Shown in pieces: positions 9,571 to 21,400 of a stretch of 64,000 nucleotides of DNA (the first letter of the stretch is position 1; every line of letters starts with the position of its first letter). The stretch is taken from the NCBI GenBank assembly GCA_016490735.1, contig JAEMWC010000123.1:642501-706500 (forward strand), written 5' to 3'. A model generated the notes under the pieces. It worked only from the letters and a program-made list of their open reading frames with translations. It was not told the DNA's origin and did not search any database. The stretch comes from Pachyseris speciosa (taxonomy: Eukaryota; Cnidaria; Anthozoa; Scleractinia; Pachyseridae). The position numbers and the translations under genes are program-made.

Positions 9571-12522
9571 CCTAATAAAACAATATAACTACTGTTCTTT
9601 ATAGTGTCAGTACTTCAGAAATGTGTACTCTACATATCTAAAATTTGTCCAAAGTATCGCACTCATTTCCTTTAGAACATAATGAGATCATGTGTGTCTT
9701 GGTTTTCAAATAAAACCCTGAAGCAACTATACAAGAGTATTTGATGTACAGTAGAAGTAAAAACGCTTCTTGTTCTTTTCCAGAAAACATCCATTTTAAT
9801 GTTTCTATTGCAGGAGACTGGGGTCAAAAAAGTCAATAAAATGTCTCAGGAAAAATACAGAACTATGGGAAATTCAAGAGGGGTGGGGTGGGGGGAGTTC
9901 AAACCCCCCAAACTTTCCATGGGAGGGGTAGGGGAACATCAGATTTCACACTTCCTTATGTCATGATGGAAGCAGGAAATGGCAAGAATCCCATCTAGTA
10001 CAACAAGTGTTACTTCTAGCAATCTCATGCCATGCAAACTTTGAATGAAAGCTGGTATTGCAAACTGCAAGGCTTAGTCACAAATTTCAGCCTGTAGTGG
10101 GCCCTCAGTTACTGAGTGAATCTTCCTTGGTCCCTGTATTTTCTAGTTTCCATGTAAATTTCACAGGCATTTATTGCACTATTCAGAACTTTGTGCTCAC
10201 TTCCTTTCTGCTGTTTGCTCCCTCTACTAACTATGCCCAGATAAAAGGCAAGTGCAAGTTTCAAGTTTACAGTTTATTTTCTAAACATATTCCCTCAATA
10301 TTCCCACAATATTATTGCTTGGAACTGACTCTCCTACTCCCCTTGTCAGCATAGCTACAAAATTTGTACAAGTTAATTAGTGAGTAGCACACTACTAATA
10401 ATATAGCTGTAGCTACCGGTATATATAGATTATGGTAGTGTAAAAATAACGTGTTTAAAATATAAGTACCATTAGAAAAATATCTAGTCCTTACAAATAA
10501 ACGAGTTTCAAATACAGCTTCTAAAATAGTAAAGTAATAAATAAGGATTAAATAATATACAAGACTATCTATTGTAAGATATAACGGAAAATGGAACTGT
10601 GTACATTAACAAGAGTATGTAATGTACCCTTAAAAAATGCATTAATAATCCATGAAGGAAATACAAAAGAAATTAATTCTTAATGAGTGTCTTTATATCT
10701 GATAAAGACACAGCTAAATTTTACATCTGATTTTCTAGGCCAAAATAACCCAAAATCTAAATTTTAGTGTAAGAATGGATAGATGTACAGTAAACTTTCT
10801 TAAGGTGGCTAAAAATGGTTTTGTTATTTTTAAATGCCAACTCTTTGATGTATCAATACTCCCACAATTTTATGTTTGCTTTCTTGAACATGGTATCAAA
10901 AATTTCTCAACAATTTGTGATTAATTTTTTGACATATAAGGTTACCACAGCAACAGTACAGCCTCTTAGAAACACCCTAAATTTTGGCTTTATGTGCCTG
11001 TAACTAAAAAACGAGTCCAGTGACCCCCGATTTTTATTATTTAATTGCAATCACCACATGAATGGAAATGTATTTAATACATACCGGTAATGTATTCATA
11101 TATAATCCAGTAAGGATTAAAGCCACAAACTACTACTCTACACAGTTTGGTTCCCTTACTGACAGAACTCACTTGATGACACCTCCTGTAATGTGGATAC
11201 ATCTCATATTAGCAGAAGCAAGCAAACCATGTTTTTGGTGATTTCTCTACTGAAACCACTTCAAAACCTCCTGTAAGAGGACACCTCCCATAACCGAACA
11301 CCTATGTGTCTGGTTATGGGAGGTTTCACTATAGGGTGGAATAAAGTGAATGATTACATGAGCAGGACTGGATACAGTTTCAAAAATTTGATTTCATGAA
11401 AGGTCCAGAATTCACCAAATTCCCCTTTTGATCATGATGATGCTTTCCGTTTTTTTAATCATTCTACCGATAATTTTGTTTCTCAAGTCTATATTTCTTT
11501 GCTTCCATTGCTTTTGCTGATTTTTCCTCGATAAAGATTCACCAGCAAGCCGAAGGGATGCTCTCCAATGTACCTTGCAAAAGAACATAGCATATCAGAC
11601 CACATCGAGCAGCCAAGAGCTTGTCATTTTCGTCTGTAAAACATTTTAATGGCAGCACGAATTCTTGCACAAGAGCCTACCACACCTATAGGACATGTGA
11701 GGTAAGAAAAACATGACTGCTTGCTTTCTATAAAACAAACCCATTCTCAACAGGATTGCTTAAATATATGACACCCTCAATTTCTTAATTTAGCAGACTG
11801 ACAAATGACGAAATTGGAAAATCATTATCAATCCATTTCTTAGTTCACTTCAGATTTGAAAGATTTTGGCAGCAAAAAATGCTGCAGAGTCTTTGCTTCA
11901 CTGATTGTTATCTGCATTAATATTATTCATGAATTTCACCACTTCTTACCCACTAGAAAATTATGAGGCAGACTACAACTGGGGTGCTTTCCATTTGAAT
12001 GGAAAAACCAGGGAGAATCTTCTGTTAAAAGAAACAAGAAAAATTTTCCTCAATAAAAATGGAACAGGATGAGTGTGTTCCTTTAGCACCGAGTCACTCT
12101 TAAGGAGATTGGGCATTAACCAAAACAGCAGCAAACCACGTGTTAATTCATCAAGGAGCATGGAACTAGTGGGACGCTGCAAATGGTACAGGATTTTTTG
12201 ATCATTCAGGGAAAAACAAGAAAAGAGGAATACCTCAGAAGGTATGCCTTTTTTTTTGAAAAATTTCCAGTGGAAAAGTCTGTTCCATTGATTTACCACT
12301 GGAACAACCGGGTTTTCCAAAAGGAAAGTTCCCCTGGCTCCCTGTCTGTCCCAGTCTCTGCTCTTTGTGATTTCATCCAAAGATTGAGATGATGTGAGAC
12401 CTAGGGAACCATGTTGGACAGACCAATCAGTTTAACTTTCATAACCAGGCTCGTTGTTGAGGAACTTTGCACAGGACAGACAATACTAAAACTGCCTTGC
12501 TGTCAATAGGAACTTGAAGTCA
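9571..12522. other. Gene-free stretch between POMGNT2 and the 7TM gene
   Basis: No domain-bearing frame on either strand. The 3' parts of both convergent neighbours must lie here. The 98-residue frame at 10058-10354 and the opposing frames at 11973-12392 have no recognisable features. A short inverted repeat is seen at about 11266-11330 (AACCTCCTGTAAGAGGACACCTCCCATAACC against GGTTATGGGAGG). Confidence 0.5.
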
Positions 12523-13911
12523 TTACCCACTTTCTGGTAAGTGCACAGACGGTTTCATGAATGACAACACTATGAGTATGGCAAAATTAATAACTGTTGC
12601 TACAGATGCAACTTGTTTGATGCTGAGAGGGAAGCCATATGTCTTGGTGCCTAACTGGAATGTTTCCACCAACTTGAAAAACCTCTGCCATTCCTCCTTG
12701 TCACCCTGGAGCTGGCCGACAGACCACAAGTAATTGAGATGTTGCGACACGTGGGACAATGCTCTGGTGATGCTTGCTGCACTCCAGAGGAGACGTATCG
12801 ACAAAAGAAACCAGATGCATGTTCTCATAAAGGTCCACCAATGAGAAGACTCAAAATTTTCAAGTGGCCTAAGAATGGCTCCCACATGAGTGACTAAATC
12901 TGCCACTGAGAAAAATGTTAGTAATATGATGAATGGTTGAAACAGACCTGCAAGAACTTCAGTGCTTCCCAGCAGATTGGAAAGGTGTTTACAGGCATCA
13001 GCAGGTGTCACCTGAGGTCGCCCTGGCACACCAAGTCTCCCCACTGTTGGTCCAGAGACATCAAGGGATGCGGAAAAATTGGACTCAAGTGGATCCCAAT
13101 AATCATTGTCAGCAATGCTGTTTCGTTCTGAATTTGATTGATCAATAGTCACCTGAAATCCTCCTAACACTGGTCCATCTTTTTCATATACCAGAACAAT
13201 GTCCTTTCCAGTTTGAAACAAATCCATGAAAAGACATCCAGTCACACCGTTTATAACTCTTCTAACAGGACTCAGACTTTCCAAGAGTGGATTTCGGTCG
13301 GTAACGGGCCTATGCAGCAGAAATGGACTGTCCCCAAACATGCACATGAAACTGATCACGTCTCGAACGGTCAGTCGGCTGATTAGTATAAATGAGTAGG
13401 AGACAAACCCTGTAATGTACATAGCCATCACCCAGAAACAAGAATAAAGCACGAGCCACAAGTTAGGGCCAATTTTCAAAACCTCGGAGTGGCCTTCATG
13501 CAGTGTGCCTGCAAATGAGTCGCCTTGGGAGACTGCGTGAAAAATCGCGTACGCAGTCCACTGATAGATTTCCAAAACAAATGGATAGAGGCAATTCTTG
13601 AAGGCGGCCTTCCTGAGCCACGAGGCTCTTTGCGACTCGTGCCATGGGATTTCATGATCCGATTCTGCAAAACCTGCCACCAATGACCTCCTGGAGAGTC
13701 GCCTTTTTAGAAGCTTGTTGAATACAGAAGACGTGTAGATGCGATATCCGGACACCAGTGCAATAAGGGGGACAATGTAAAGCGAGAATTGAATCCACGT
13801 GTCTATTGTGGTTCGAACGAAGACACCGACAATGGCAACGAACGTCATTCCTAAGAGCAGAAAGGTGAAAATAGGAGTGTACTGTTGAGCAGAGCCTTTC
13901 GCCGGGTCCAA
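12523..13911 (-). CDS. Seven-transmembrane protein, possibly gustatory-receptor-like (GRL)
   Basis: A 462-codon open frame with seven hydrophobic segments at about residues 12-32, 40-60, 107-130, 150-180, 318-345, 360-385 and 428-450. A hydrophilic loop of about 130 residues lies between segments 4 and 5. The layout, and a last segment preceded by FQLGTKTYGFPL, recalls the GR/GRL superfamily, in which the C terminus carries a conserved TY motif and the N terminus is cytoplasmic. Anthozoans do have GRL genes, but this assignment rests on topology and one motif, so another 7TM family is possible. The 5' end is unresolved. The frame opens at a TTG, with a stop upstream at 13930-13932. The first in-frame ATG is at 13845. 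An ATG in another frame at 13993, in good context, would join only through a frameshift or an intron not seen here. It diverges from the p107-like gene. Confidence 0.6.
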   Translation of the reverse strand: MDPAKGSAQQYTPIFTFLLLGMTFVAIVGVFVRTTIDTWIQFSLYIVPLIALVSGYRIYTSSVFNKLLKRRLSRRSLVAGFAESDHEIPWHESQRASWLRKAAFKNCLYPFVLEIYQWTAYAIFHAVSQGDSFAGTLHEGHSEVLKIGPNLWLVLYSCFWVMAMYITGFVSYSFILISRLTVRDVISFMCMFGDSPFLLHRPVTDRNPLLESLSPVRRVINGVTGCLFMDLFQTGKDIVLVYEKDGPVLGGFQVTIDQSNSERNSIADNDYWDPLESNFSASLDVSGPTVGRLGVPGRPQVTPADACKHLSNLLGSTEVLAGLFQPFIILLTFFSVADLVTHVGAILRPLENFESSHWWTFMRTCIWFLLSIRLLWSAASITRALSHVSQHLNYLWSVGQLQGDKEEWQRFFKLVETFQLGTKTYGFPLSIKQVASVATVINFAILIVLSFMKPSVHLPESG

Positions 13912-13932
13912 ACAAAATGGAAACTGACACTA

Positions 13933-15250
13933 AGGGTGACAAGGCATTAGAGTAAGAATTTTTTTCCACGACCGAGGCACTGGAAAGAGCCATGATTTCT
14001 CCCCGCTACGGCAAATCTTCTGTGTTGTGCTTACTTGACTTATGCTACTAGAAGCGTTCTCGGAAAGCATGACCCGGGAAGGATCAGGTGACCACTGCGG
14101 CGAGGTGATATTTCATTTTGCGGTCAGAGGCTGCAAAATGGGAACATGCCGACCGATATCCAAGAAAGTGGCTAGAATCGATCATATCACCGAACGTTCT
14201 TTTTAAGTTCGCTTCCTTCTCTTAATTTTCCCACTACATTTTCATTCATTCATATTCATTTCATATTTTCTATGTTACGCCGATTTGATTACCAGTTTGA
14301 TCCATGTTGTTTGCTTGAAATGTTGTCTGCATTTTCAGTTCTTCGCTACTCACTGCTTTCGCTTTGTCTCAATATTGGACTCCAAAAAACAATTGTTTGT
14401 TTTATTTTGGTTGGGGGTTGCATAACATTGTCTGGATTTTATTTTATTTACCACTATAAAGGCAACTCCGTGCTTCACGAAACAAATGACAATGAAAAAT
14501 TAGCGCCTATTGTTCCAAAACGGAAAACACAAATAGCTTAAGACCGCAAGATTTCATGTGGATCATAAATATTTAAGACCAACGAAAAACAATGACATAA
14601 TGACGTTCCAAAGTTAATTAGCTCCTTAACTAAGGAACTAACGCGGTAAAAAAATGATTTTAAGCTTGCCGCAGTCAGCTTTTGGAAAAAGCCTTCTTCC
14701 AACAAGGATTTTTCGTTTTTATTTAAAAGAACACTTTTTCTTGTTCCTGACTCAACTTCAATCTTTATATTAAATTTCCAGAAAGTACCGGCCGGCGTGA
14801 TTGATCAGCCTTAATTTGAGGCCTTGTTTGGCTTGGATGAACACAGTTAGAATACTATGCTCATGCCAAAATGAAAAAAAAAAAAAAAATTTGAGAGAAT
14901 TAGGATTAGATTTTACTTTGCATTTTGAACTGGCAAAAAATATACGATTTCACCAGCGAATAAAGATTCCAACGATCAAATGTCCTATTTTGTAAAATGT
15001 ATCGTGTCGTGATGGCGCGTGCCACGAAGTAACTTAGCGAAATCCTCTCGGGAGCTGAAACAGAAGCTTTTTACATCTGGCTCGGGGAGCGAGCATTTTT
15101 CTTAAGAAAATTTACATTTATGAATAAATAAGGCTGTTGCTTTGTGACTAGTGATTAAATTGATTCCAAAACATCTCCCGAAAAACCGGGGAAAATATGC
15201 AACAGACGTCTGAGGAAGAAATTTCGCGGCAAATACGTCAACACAGCTGA
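13933..15250. other. Divergent intergenic region
   Basis: Lies between the minus-strand 7TM gene and the plus-strand p107-like gene. It contains an 89-codon plus-strand frame (14272-14541) with one hydrophobic segment (QKTIVCFILVGGCITLSGFY) and a short basic tail. No family is recognised, so I do not call it a gene. The remainder is AT-rich with no repeat structure that I could resolve. Confidence 0.45.
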
Positions 15251-15273
15251 AGCTGTTCGGAGCTTTAAAAAGG

Positions 15274-15402
15274 GCGGGAAATTACTGCCAAATAAGGCAA
15301 GAGGCCATTTCAATTCCCATTGTTATTGACAGCTGACGCGTTGTCGTCATGCGAACATCAGTCGTCGCCATGCTATATTTGGCGCTCGTCACATTTTCCC
15401 GC
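15274..15402 (+). promoter_or_regulatory. Cluster of E2F-type sites upstream of the p107-like gene
   Basis: Three matches to the E2F/DP consensus TTTSSCGC lie within 180 bp of the start codon: GCGGGAAA at 15274-15281 (reverse orientation), TTTGGCGC at 15378-15385 and TTTCCCGC at 15395-15402. Vertebrate p107 (RBL1) is itself an E2F target with paired promoter sites, so negative feedback of pocket protein on its own promoter is plausible. The motifs are visible; occupancy is inferred. Confidence 0.65.
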
Positions 15403-15453
15403 CATTTCGGGTTTTTGTTGCGTTTCGGTTTAGCTCTGTAGGAAGGAACCAAA

Positions 15454-18400
15454 ATGGCGAGTTCTAGCGACGATGAAGAGGCCAATAGCTCAGAGCGATT
15501 TAAAAATCTCTGTCGTGAACTCAACATGGATGAAGAAACCAGTCAAGAGGCTTGGTCATCGTATCAGAAAATAAGCACGAACTATACCTTAGAGGTAAGC
15601 TTACCTTTTGTGCTGTGTTTGCGTTCGTTACATGTTTGCTTCGAATCGTTAATTCGTAAACGGTACTGCCTATTATCGACCGCCATGCACTTTGGTATTG
15701 CGATCGGATGTTTCTGGTAAAAATAATTTACGATGATCTAACAATTTTTCTTTCAGGGTGACAGTCTACACTGGCTGGCATGTGCTTTATACGTCGCTTG
15801 TCGCAAGAGCGTTGTTCCGACCGTTGATAGCTCAGCAACGGTCGAAGGGAACTGTGTCTCGCTCACTCGCTTGCTGAGGGCAGCAAAATTAAGGTGGGTA
15901 TTTTTTTCCGATCTCTCTGAGGTTCTGTAAGTTTTCATTTTCTTTATGAGTGAATTTTAACGCCAGCGGTGTTTTCGATTTTGCTTTTCCCCGCAGTCTT
16001 ATTCAGTTCTTCAGCAAGATGAAGAAATGGTTAGACATGTCGAACGCGGCCGCAGACTTTCGAAAGAAAGTCGAACTCCTGGAAAGGAACTTCCACGTAT
16101 CCACTGTTATTTTCAAAAAATACGAGCCAATTTTTCTGGAAATCTTCAAAGATCCTCGAGAGGAGAACACAAAAACTCAGAGAGGACGAAAATCGAGGTA
16201 AACATTTTTAAAAATTTCTTGCGCGGTCTTTGTAAACAATAACGTGACGAGCGTCGAGTGAAAGCCTGTTCCGGTACGAACTAATTAACCGGAGAATCTT
16301 CAGCCTTGTCCGTTTCATGTCGTGTTTTTATTTCATCGTATTTTTTTCTCTCAATAACCTGCTTTGTTGGATGTTCTCAGCTGTGAACATTTGATATTCA
16401 AATTAGTAACTCGTGGCTTTTTCACCCATCATTTGGAATTCTTTTATCCGCAGAAAACAGCCTTGTTCTGTCGGTGATGTGTTCGCGTTCTGCTGGACTT
16501 TGTATATTCAAGCGAAAGGTGAGACTCCTGTGAAATTAGCCTTCTGTCGATTTTAAATATATATTATTTAGTTTAATTTAAATCTAGAGAAATTGCCAGC
16601 CCCATTGCTAGTGTTTTGCTATGTTCGAATATTTACACGCATTGTTCCTCATTCACGCATTGGCGCGAAATTTCCTTCGAATCATATGGGACGCTTCTCA
16701 TACTTCTTCATTCCCGTAGCGTTATCAAACTCATTTTCCGTAGAGATAACGTCTTAATGCAGGAATGATAATTCCACAAACCCTGTTGAAGTCCAGAGTC
16801 GTGGAGTATAATTTTTAACAAAACGCGTCATACCGCCGGCTAGCAAAAGAGGCGAGAAACTTTAACACATCATTATAATTTCGAAGGGACAAAACATTTT
16901 GCTGTTCAATAATTTCACTTTTGAAAGGCTCTTAAAAACTTTATCAGGGCTAGCGCACTTTAAACTTTAAGCTTTTGGGGGTGGCGTCCACGTCTTGTGA
17001 AATTTGAACTGTTAGTGCAACCAATATTCCTTACTACGGTGGTCAAGTCATGTGGCCTACACTTTGTTTTCCACTTACGTTAGTCATGTGGAAACTAGCG
17101 GTGAGTCAACAAATTAATATGTGTTGAAGTCGGCAGATAGCGTACGGCAGAACTAAAGGTTGGACAATTCTTTGTTAACTTTTCGCATTTACAGCAGGAT
17201 AAACAGTTTTTTGACACAAATCTCACAATATTTTGATTGTCTGTGGTGACACTGGCCTTAATATAACCCTCAATCAGATATAGGAAATGATGAACAAATA
17301 TAAGCAGCATTACATCTGATTGCCGCCTCTTTAATGCCTACTCGGGAAAAACATTTTCCCTGGGGCATTTTTCTTGCATTGCTGCTCACAAACAAGGAAT
17401 GTTGAGTAGAATTTCTGTGAGATGAATTGCCCTGGGGTGCAGAAAGTTTAAAAGTTTAGCTTCATTTGGTTGGCTGCACACAATTATTCAGTGATTACAC
17501 ACATGTCCTGATTGGCCCATTCCCAATCACCCCACAAGACTAAACTAATCTTAAGTGGTGATGTTTGTGGTTGTGGAGTGAGTCCACAGAATGCACTGCT
17601 GCTGTTCCTTTCTTCTAAGTTACTCATGCTCAGACAATGGAACTTTAATAATATAACCTAGAGAGATTTCAAAATGTAGCTGCTGTACAGATGCAAAACA
17701 AAACAAAAAACAGGTCTTGGCATGTTTCAGTGCTTCATTTGTTTGTACATATTTGCTGTTTATGACAAGCACCCAAACAGGGCATCCATTGGTCCTTGTA
17801 ACCAGTGTCATTGATAATTTATTCATGCTCTAAATATAAGACTGCATTCCCGGGCAGGTCCAGACTTGAACTAAAATCAAATTTCCTGCAATGTGAAACT
17901 TGATTATGTGAGCAGTTTCTGGAGTACCTCTTCCTGTGTTGTACTATTTTGACATGCTGTTGTGACCTTGTACAAGGAGCTGTTCGGGTGTCACCGCATC
18001 TATTGTATGCTCAATGACTGTAAAAACTATTTCAGTACTTTTCAATTTGCTGCAAATGAAATCAGCTAAATTTTCTCTATGGGCAAGATGCTTCTTTGAA
18101 ATGGATTTTCTTTTCCTGTTGTAAGAAAAGTTTGGCTGATTACCAGACAACCCTGCATGGGGTTAATTTGTTTTAGAAGAGTGTTTATCAACACAAATTC
18201 AGCCTGCTAGTGCTGTCTTAAAAAAATGCCATGTTGTTTTCATGAAAATAATTGCATATTTTCATCAAGTGTGTGGGTAGTTGCAAAGGAACAAGAAAAG
18301 ATTATCGAAAATAATAGAAGTCAGCGACAGATATGTTTTCAAGATATGCACAATGTGAAACTTCCTGTGTTTTCATATCAAATAATGCTTCAATTTACTT

Positions 18401-21400
18401 GCTCTCTGTCATCGTCAGAGGTTATCTTGCTCATTAAATTCCTGTTGTTGACAGTAGGGAATTGGTTGTACAAGTTTTAATTTGGTCAATAAATTTATTG
18501 TACACATCTTGCTGAAATGTAGCAGTAACAGTACAAGACAGCAAAACATTTCTGGAGGAATCTTTTACGCAAACATAATGAATTTCATTTACATAAACCA
18601 TATGTAGGGATCAAAGTGACAAGCTACAAGATTTCCTTTTGGCTCAAGCTTTGTCCCTTATCGAATGTCTAAACAAACATTGACCTTTGTGAAGTCTGCA
18701 AATCTCAATGAAATCCTTGGATCAGTTATGAACAAGAAATTCTGCGAGAATTAGAAGTGGCCTTTTTGACCATCCGAGCCGGATTAATGCACAGGATAAG
18801 TTCAAGTTGATCGTAATTCAATTTTTGTCACCTTTCAGTTGGCATGACAGTCAATTCCTCACTCCGAATGATATAGAATTTAAAATTCAATCGACCATAT
18901 AAAGAAGGTTTTGGTGGCCTAGTGGGTTAGTGCGCTCTTTTCGTACTGTAATGGCAGATTAGGGTCGGTGGTTCAATCCTCTCCAGAGTGGTCTTTTTTT
19001 TCTTTGATCTCTTTTTTTTTCTATTCCTTTTCACTTGTTTTTCTTTTTTCTTTTGTCAACGCTTAAGCTGTAAACCTATTTTGCAATTTAACACGGAAAA
19101 GTACTGCACCGATTCTATGGATATTCGCTACGCGAGAAACCAAGGCCAGCTAAAGCTTGACAAAACACTGGCACTTCGATTTGTTTGACAATTTCAAAGA
19201 AAGCGAACAATTTGGTATAAATCTGAGTCTTCAATCCGTTGACCAGTTTCTCGACGATAACCGATATCTCAATACTACTAAGGGATGTTCAAACAACGCC
19301 ACGCAAAATAGCTGTGTTGGTTGATTTCACTTCCGGTAGTACTTCCGGTATTGCACCATCACTAACTCGGTCAATATTTGTTTATCTTCAAAACTGGGTC
19401 AAAAGGAATGCTCAAATAAATTCATTTCCTATAATTCTGACTAAACATTTCTTTTTGAAAGGATTTTGCCATTTCCGTCTCTGATCCCTGTATTTTATGG
19501 CCACCAAAATCTACAAGTTCAGTTTAAAAACATTTACGGTCTTCCCAATAGCTTTAGTTAAGTCATCGGTGTTGTGAAATACTGCTCAAAATAAACGCTT
19601 TCAAATAAATTCCTTTCCTACTGAATGTACATTGGAGTAATTCAATTCTGACAAAACATTTCTTTCCTCTGTAACCCTTGGGCATTGAAAGGCTTTTAAA
19701 GAGACGATGCGTGACCGACCTAATGACTTTATTTATTACAAAATTCTCCAGTAACAGTAACAGATGTCTCATTAGCGCAATCAGATAAGGGACCGAGGTT
19801 GGGATCTGAAGGGTGTGAGTTCAAGTCCGGGCATCGCTAGTAGAAATTATTTTTTACTTATGCCATTGTTTCTTCCTCTGGCCGAGAGGGGCACGGGCCT
19901 CTTGACGGACACCACGACAAAAAAAAATGGGTAATTTAAGAAGCGGCTCGTCTCTAAGTGACAGCTGCTTAATTATTATTTATGTTGCATAAATGCAAAA
20001 TCTCCTGCTTTGCATACCTTGTTCTCCTGTCTGCCTTTTTCTCCCGGGTTCCCGCACTTTTTGTGTTGCTCCTATCCAACTATATTGTTTTTCTCCTGCC
20101 TCCTGTCCTTTTAGAATTCCCACTTCCCACTCTCCCCTCTCTCTCCCCTCCCATACCCCTCCCAACCCCTATTCTCCCAGGGCTCCTGCCCATTCCCACC
20201 CTGCTGTTCCCATTGCATCCTCAAGCTTTATGTACAACCTAAAACACATTTCAAAATTTGGGTGAAATTTGCATCTGATAAGCATAACTTACAATGGAGG
20301 AGCACCTAAAGACTCCAGAGAAAGCCCACAACAAATAATGGACAGATCGTTTTTTCTTAAACACTTTTCTTCTGTTGCTTTGAATTGATTGTTACTCTAT
20401 ATTAAATTTGTGTGATGGTGCAAAAGAGAGATTTCTTCCCATAACTATGACGCGCCAAAACGGACAAAAATACTTCTTTGATATATATAAGACTTCTCCT
20501 AAATATGTAATACTTGTTTCATATAGATATAACTTGATGTAGAAATATCCAACTTGTTTCCAAATAAACACAACATCTTGTAAATATATAAAACTTCCTT
20601 TGAATATTTATACAACTTGAGGCACACATACAAAACTTGTTTCAAATATTTGACTTGCGCCGCATATATAAAACTTCTTATTGATTAGATTATTGCAAAT
20701 CGATACCACAGTTAGTATCCAGGCCTCTGGAAAAGGGTTTACCTAAAACATGGAATGCGGAATCCGGAATTTGGAATCCAGAAAAAAGAAGTTTGGTGGA
20801 AAATTTTGACAAAGGTTGAAGTTGCTTGGGTAAAAATATGGTCAACAAATTATATGATGACTTAGCCTGAGTTTTGCAGCAATCAAGCCCATGAAGTTTA
20901 TTCTAGGGCAGCATTTTAATACTTTGGTTTTGCTTTTAATAAACAGCCTGATTCCTTTGAAGCACACGGCTTTCAATCACACCACAGTGGTACTAATCAA
21001 TGTATTGTGCATTTTGAACATTTTAAAATCAAATCATTTTAACAAAAAGCGCCTTCTCTTATTCTTTTTGTCGATGAAAAGTGTTAGGCCTGTCCACAAG
21101 TTGACGGCAACTTTTTGAACAACTTTCGATTTTCGATCAACCTTTGTTGATTTTGAGCAACTTTTTTTCCGTTTTCAATGTTTTGTTATTCATTTCAGCT
21201 TGATCTTTATAAAGCAAGAGCTATTTTTGAACGCTACGTGACCAAAAACCAGAGAAAAATCGCTTTGTATATTTTGACTTAATTGCACGTGGGAACGCTT
21301 ATGCCTGATTGGTCATTGTCTGTTTGGGAACTGTCTCGGTGCGTACATTTCAGGTTGTTGAGTGGCAGTCAATAAAACGAGGAATGTGGTTGGAACATGG

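Noticed and set aside
14272..14541. 89-codon frame with one transmembrane-like segment
   Set aside because: No family recognised, weak start context and no support beyond length; noted within the intergenic entry only.
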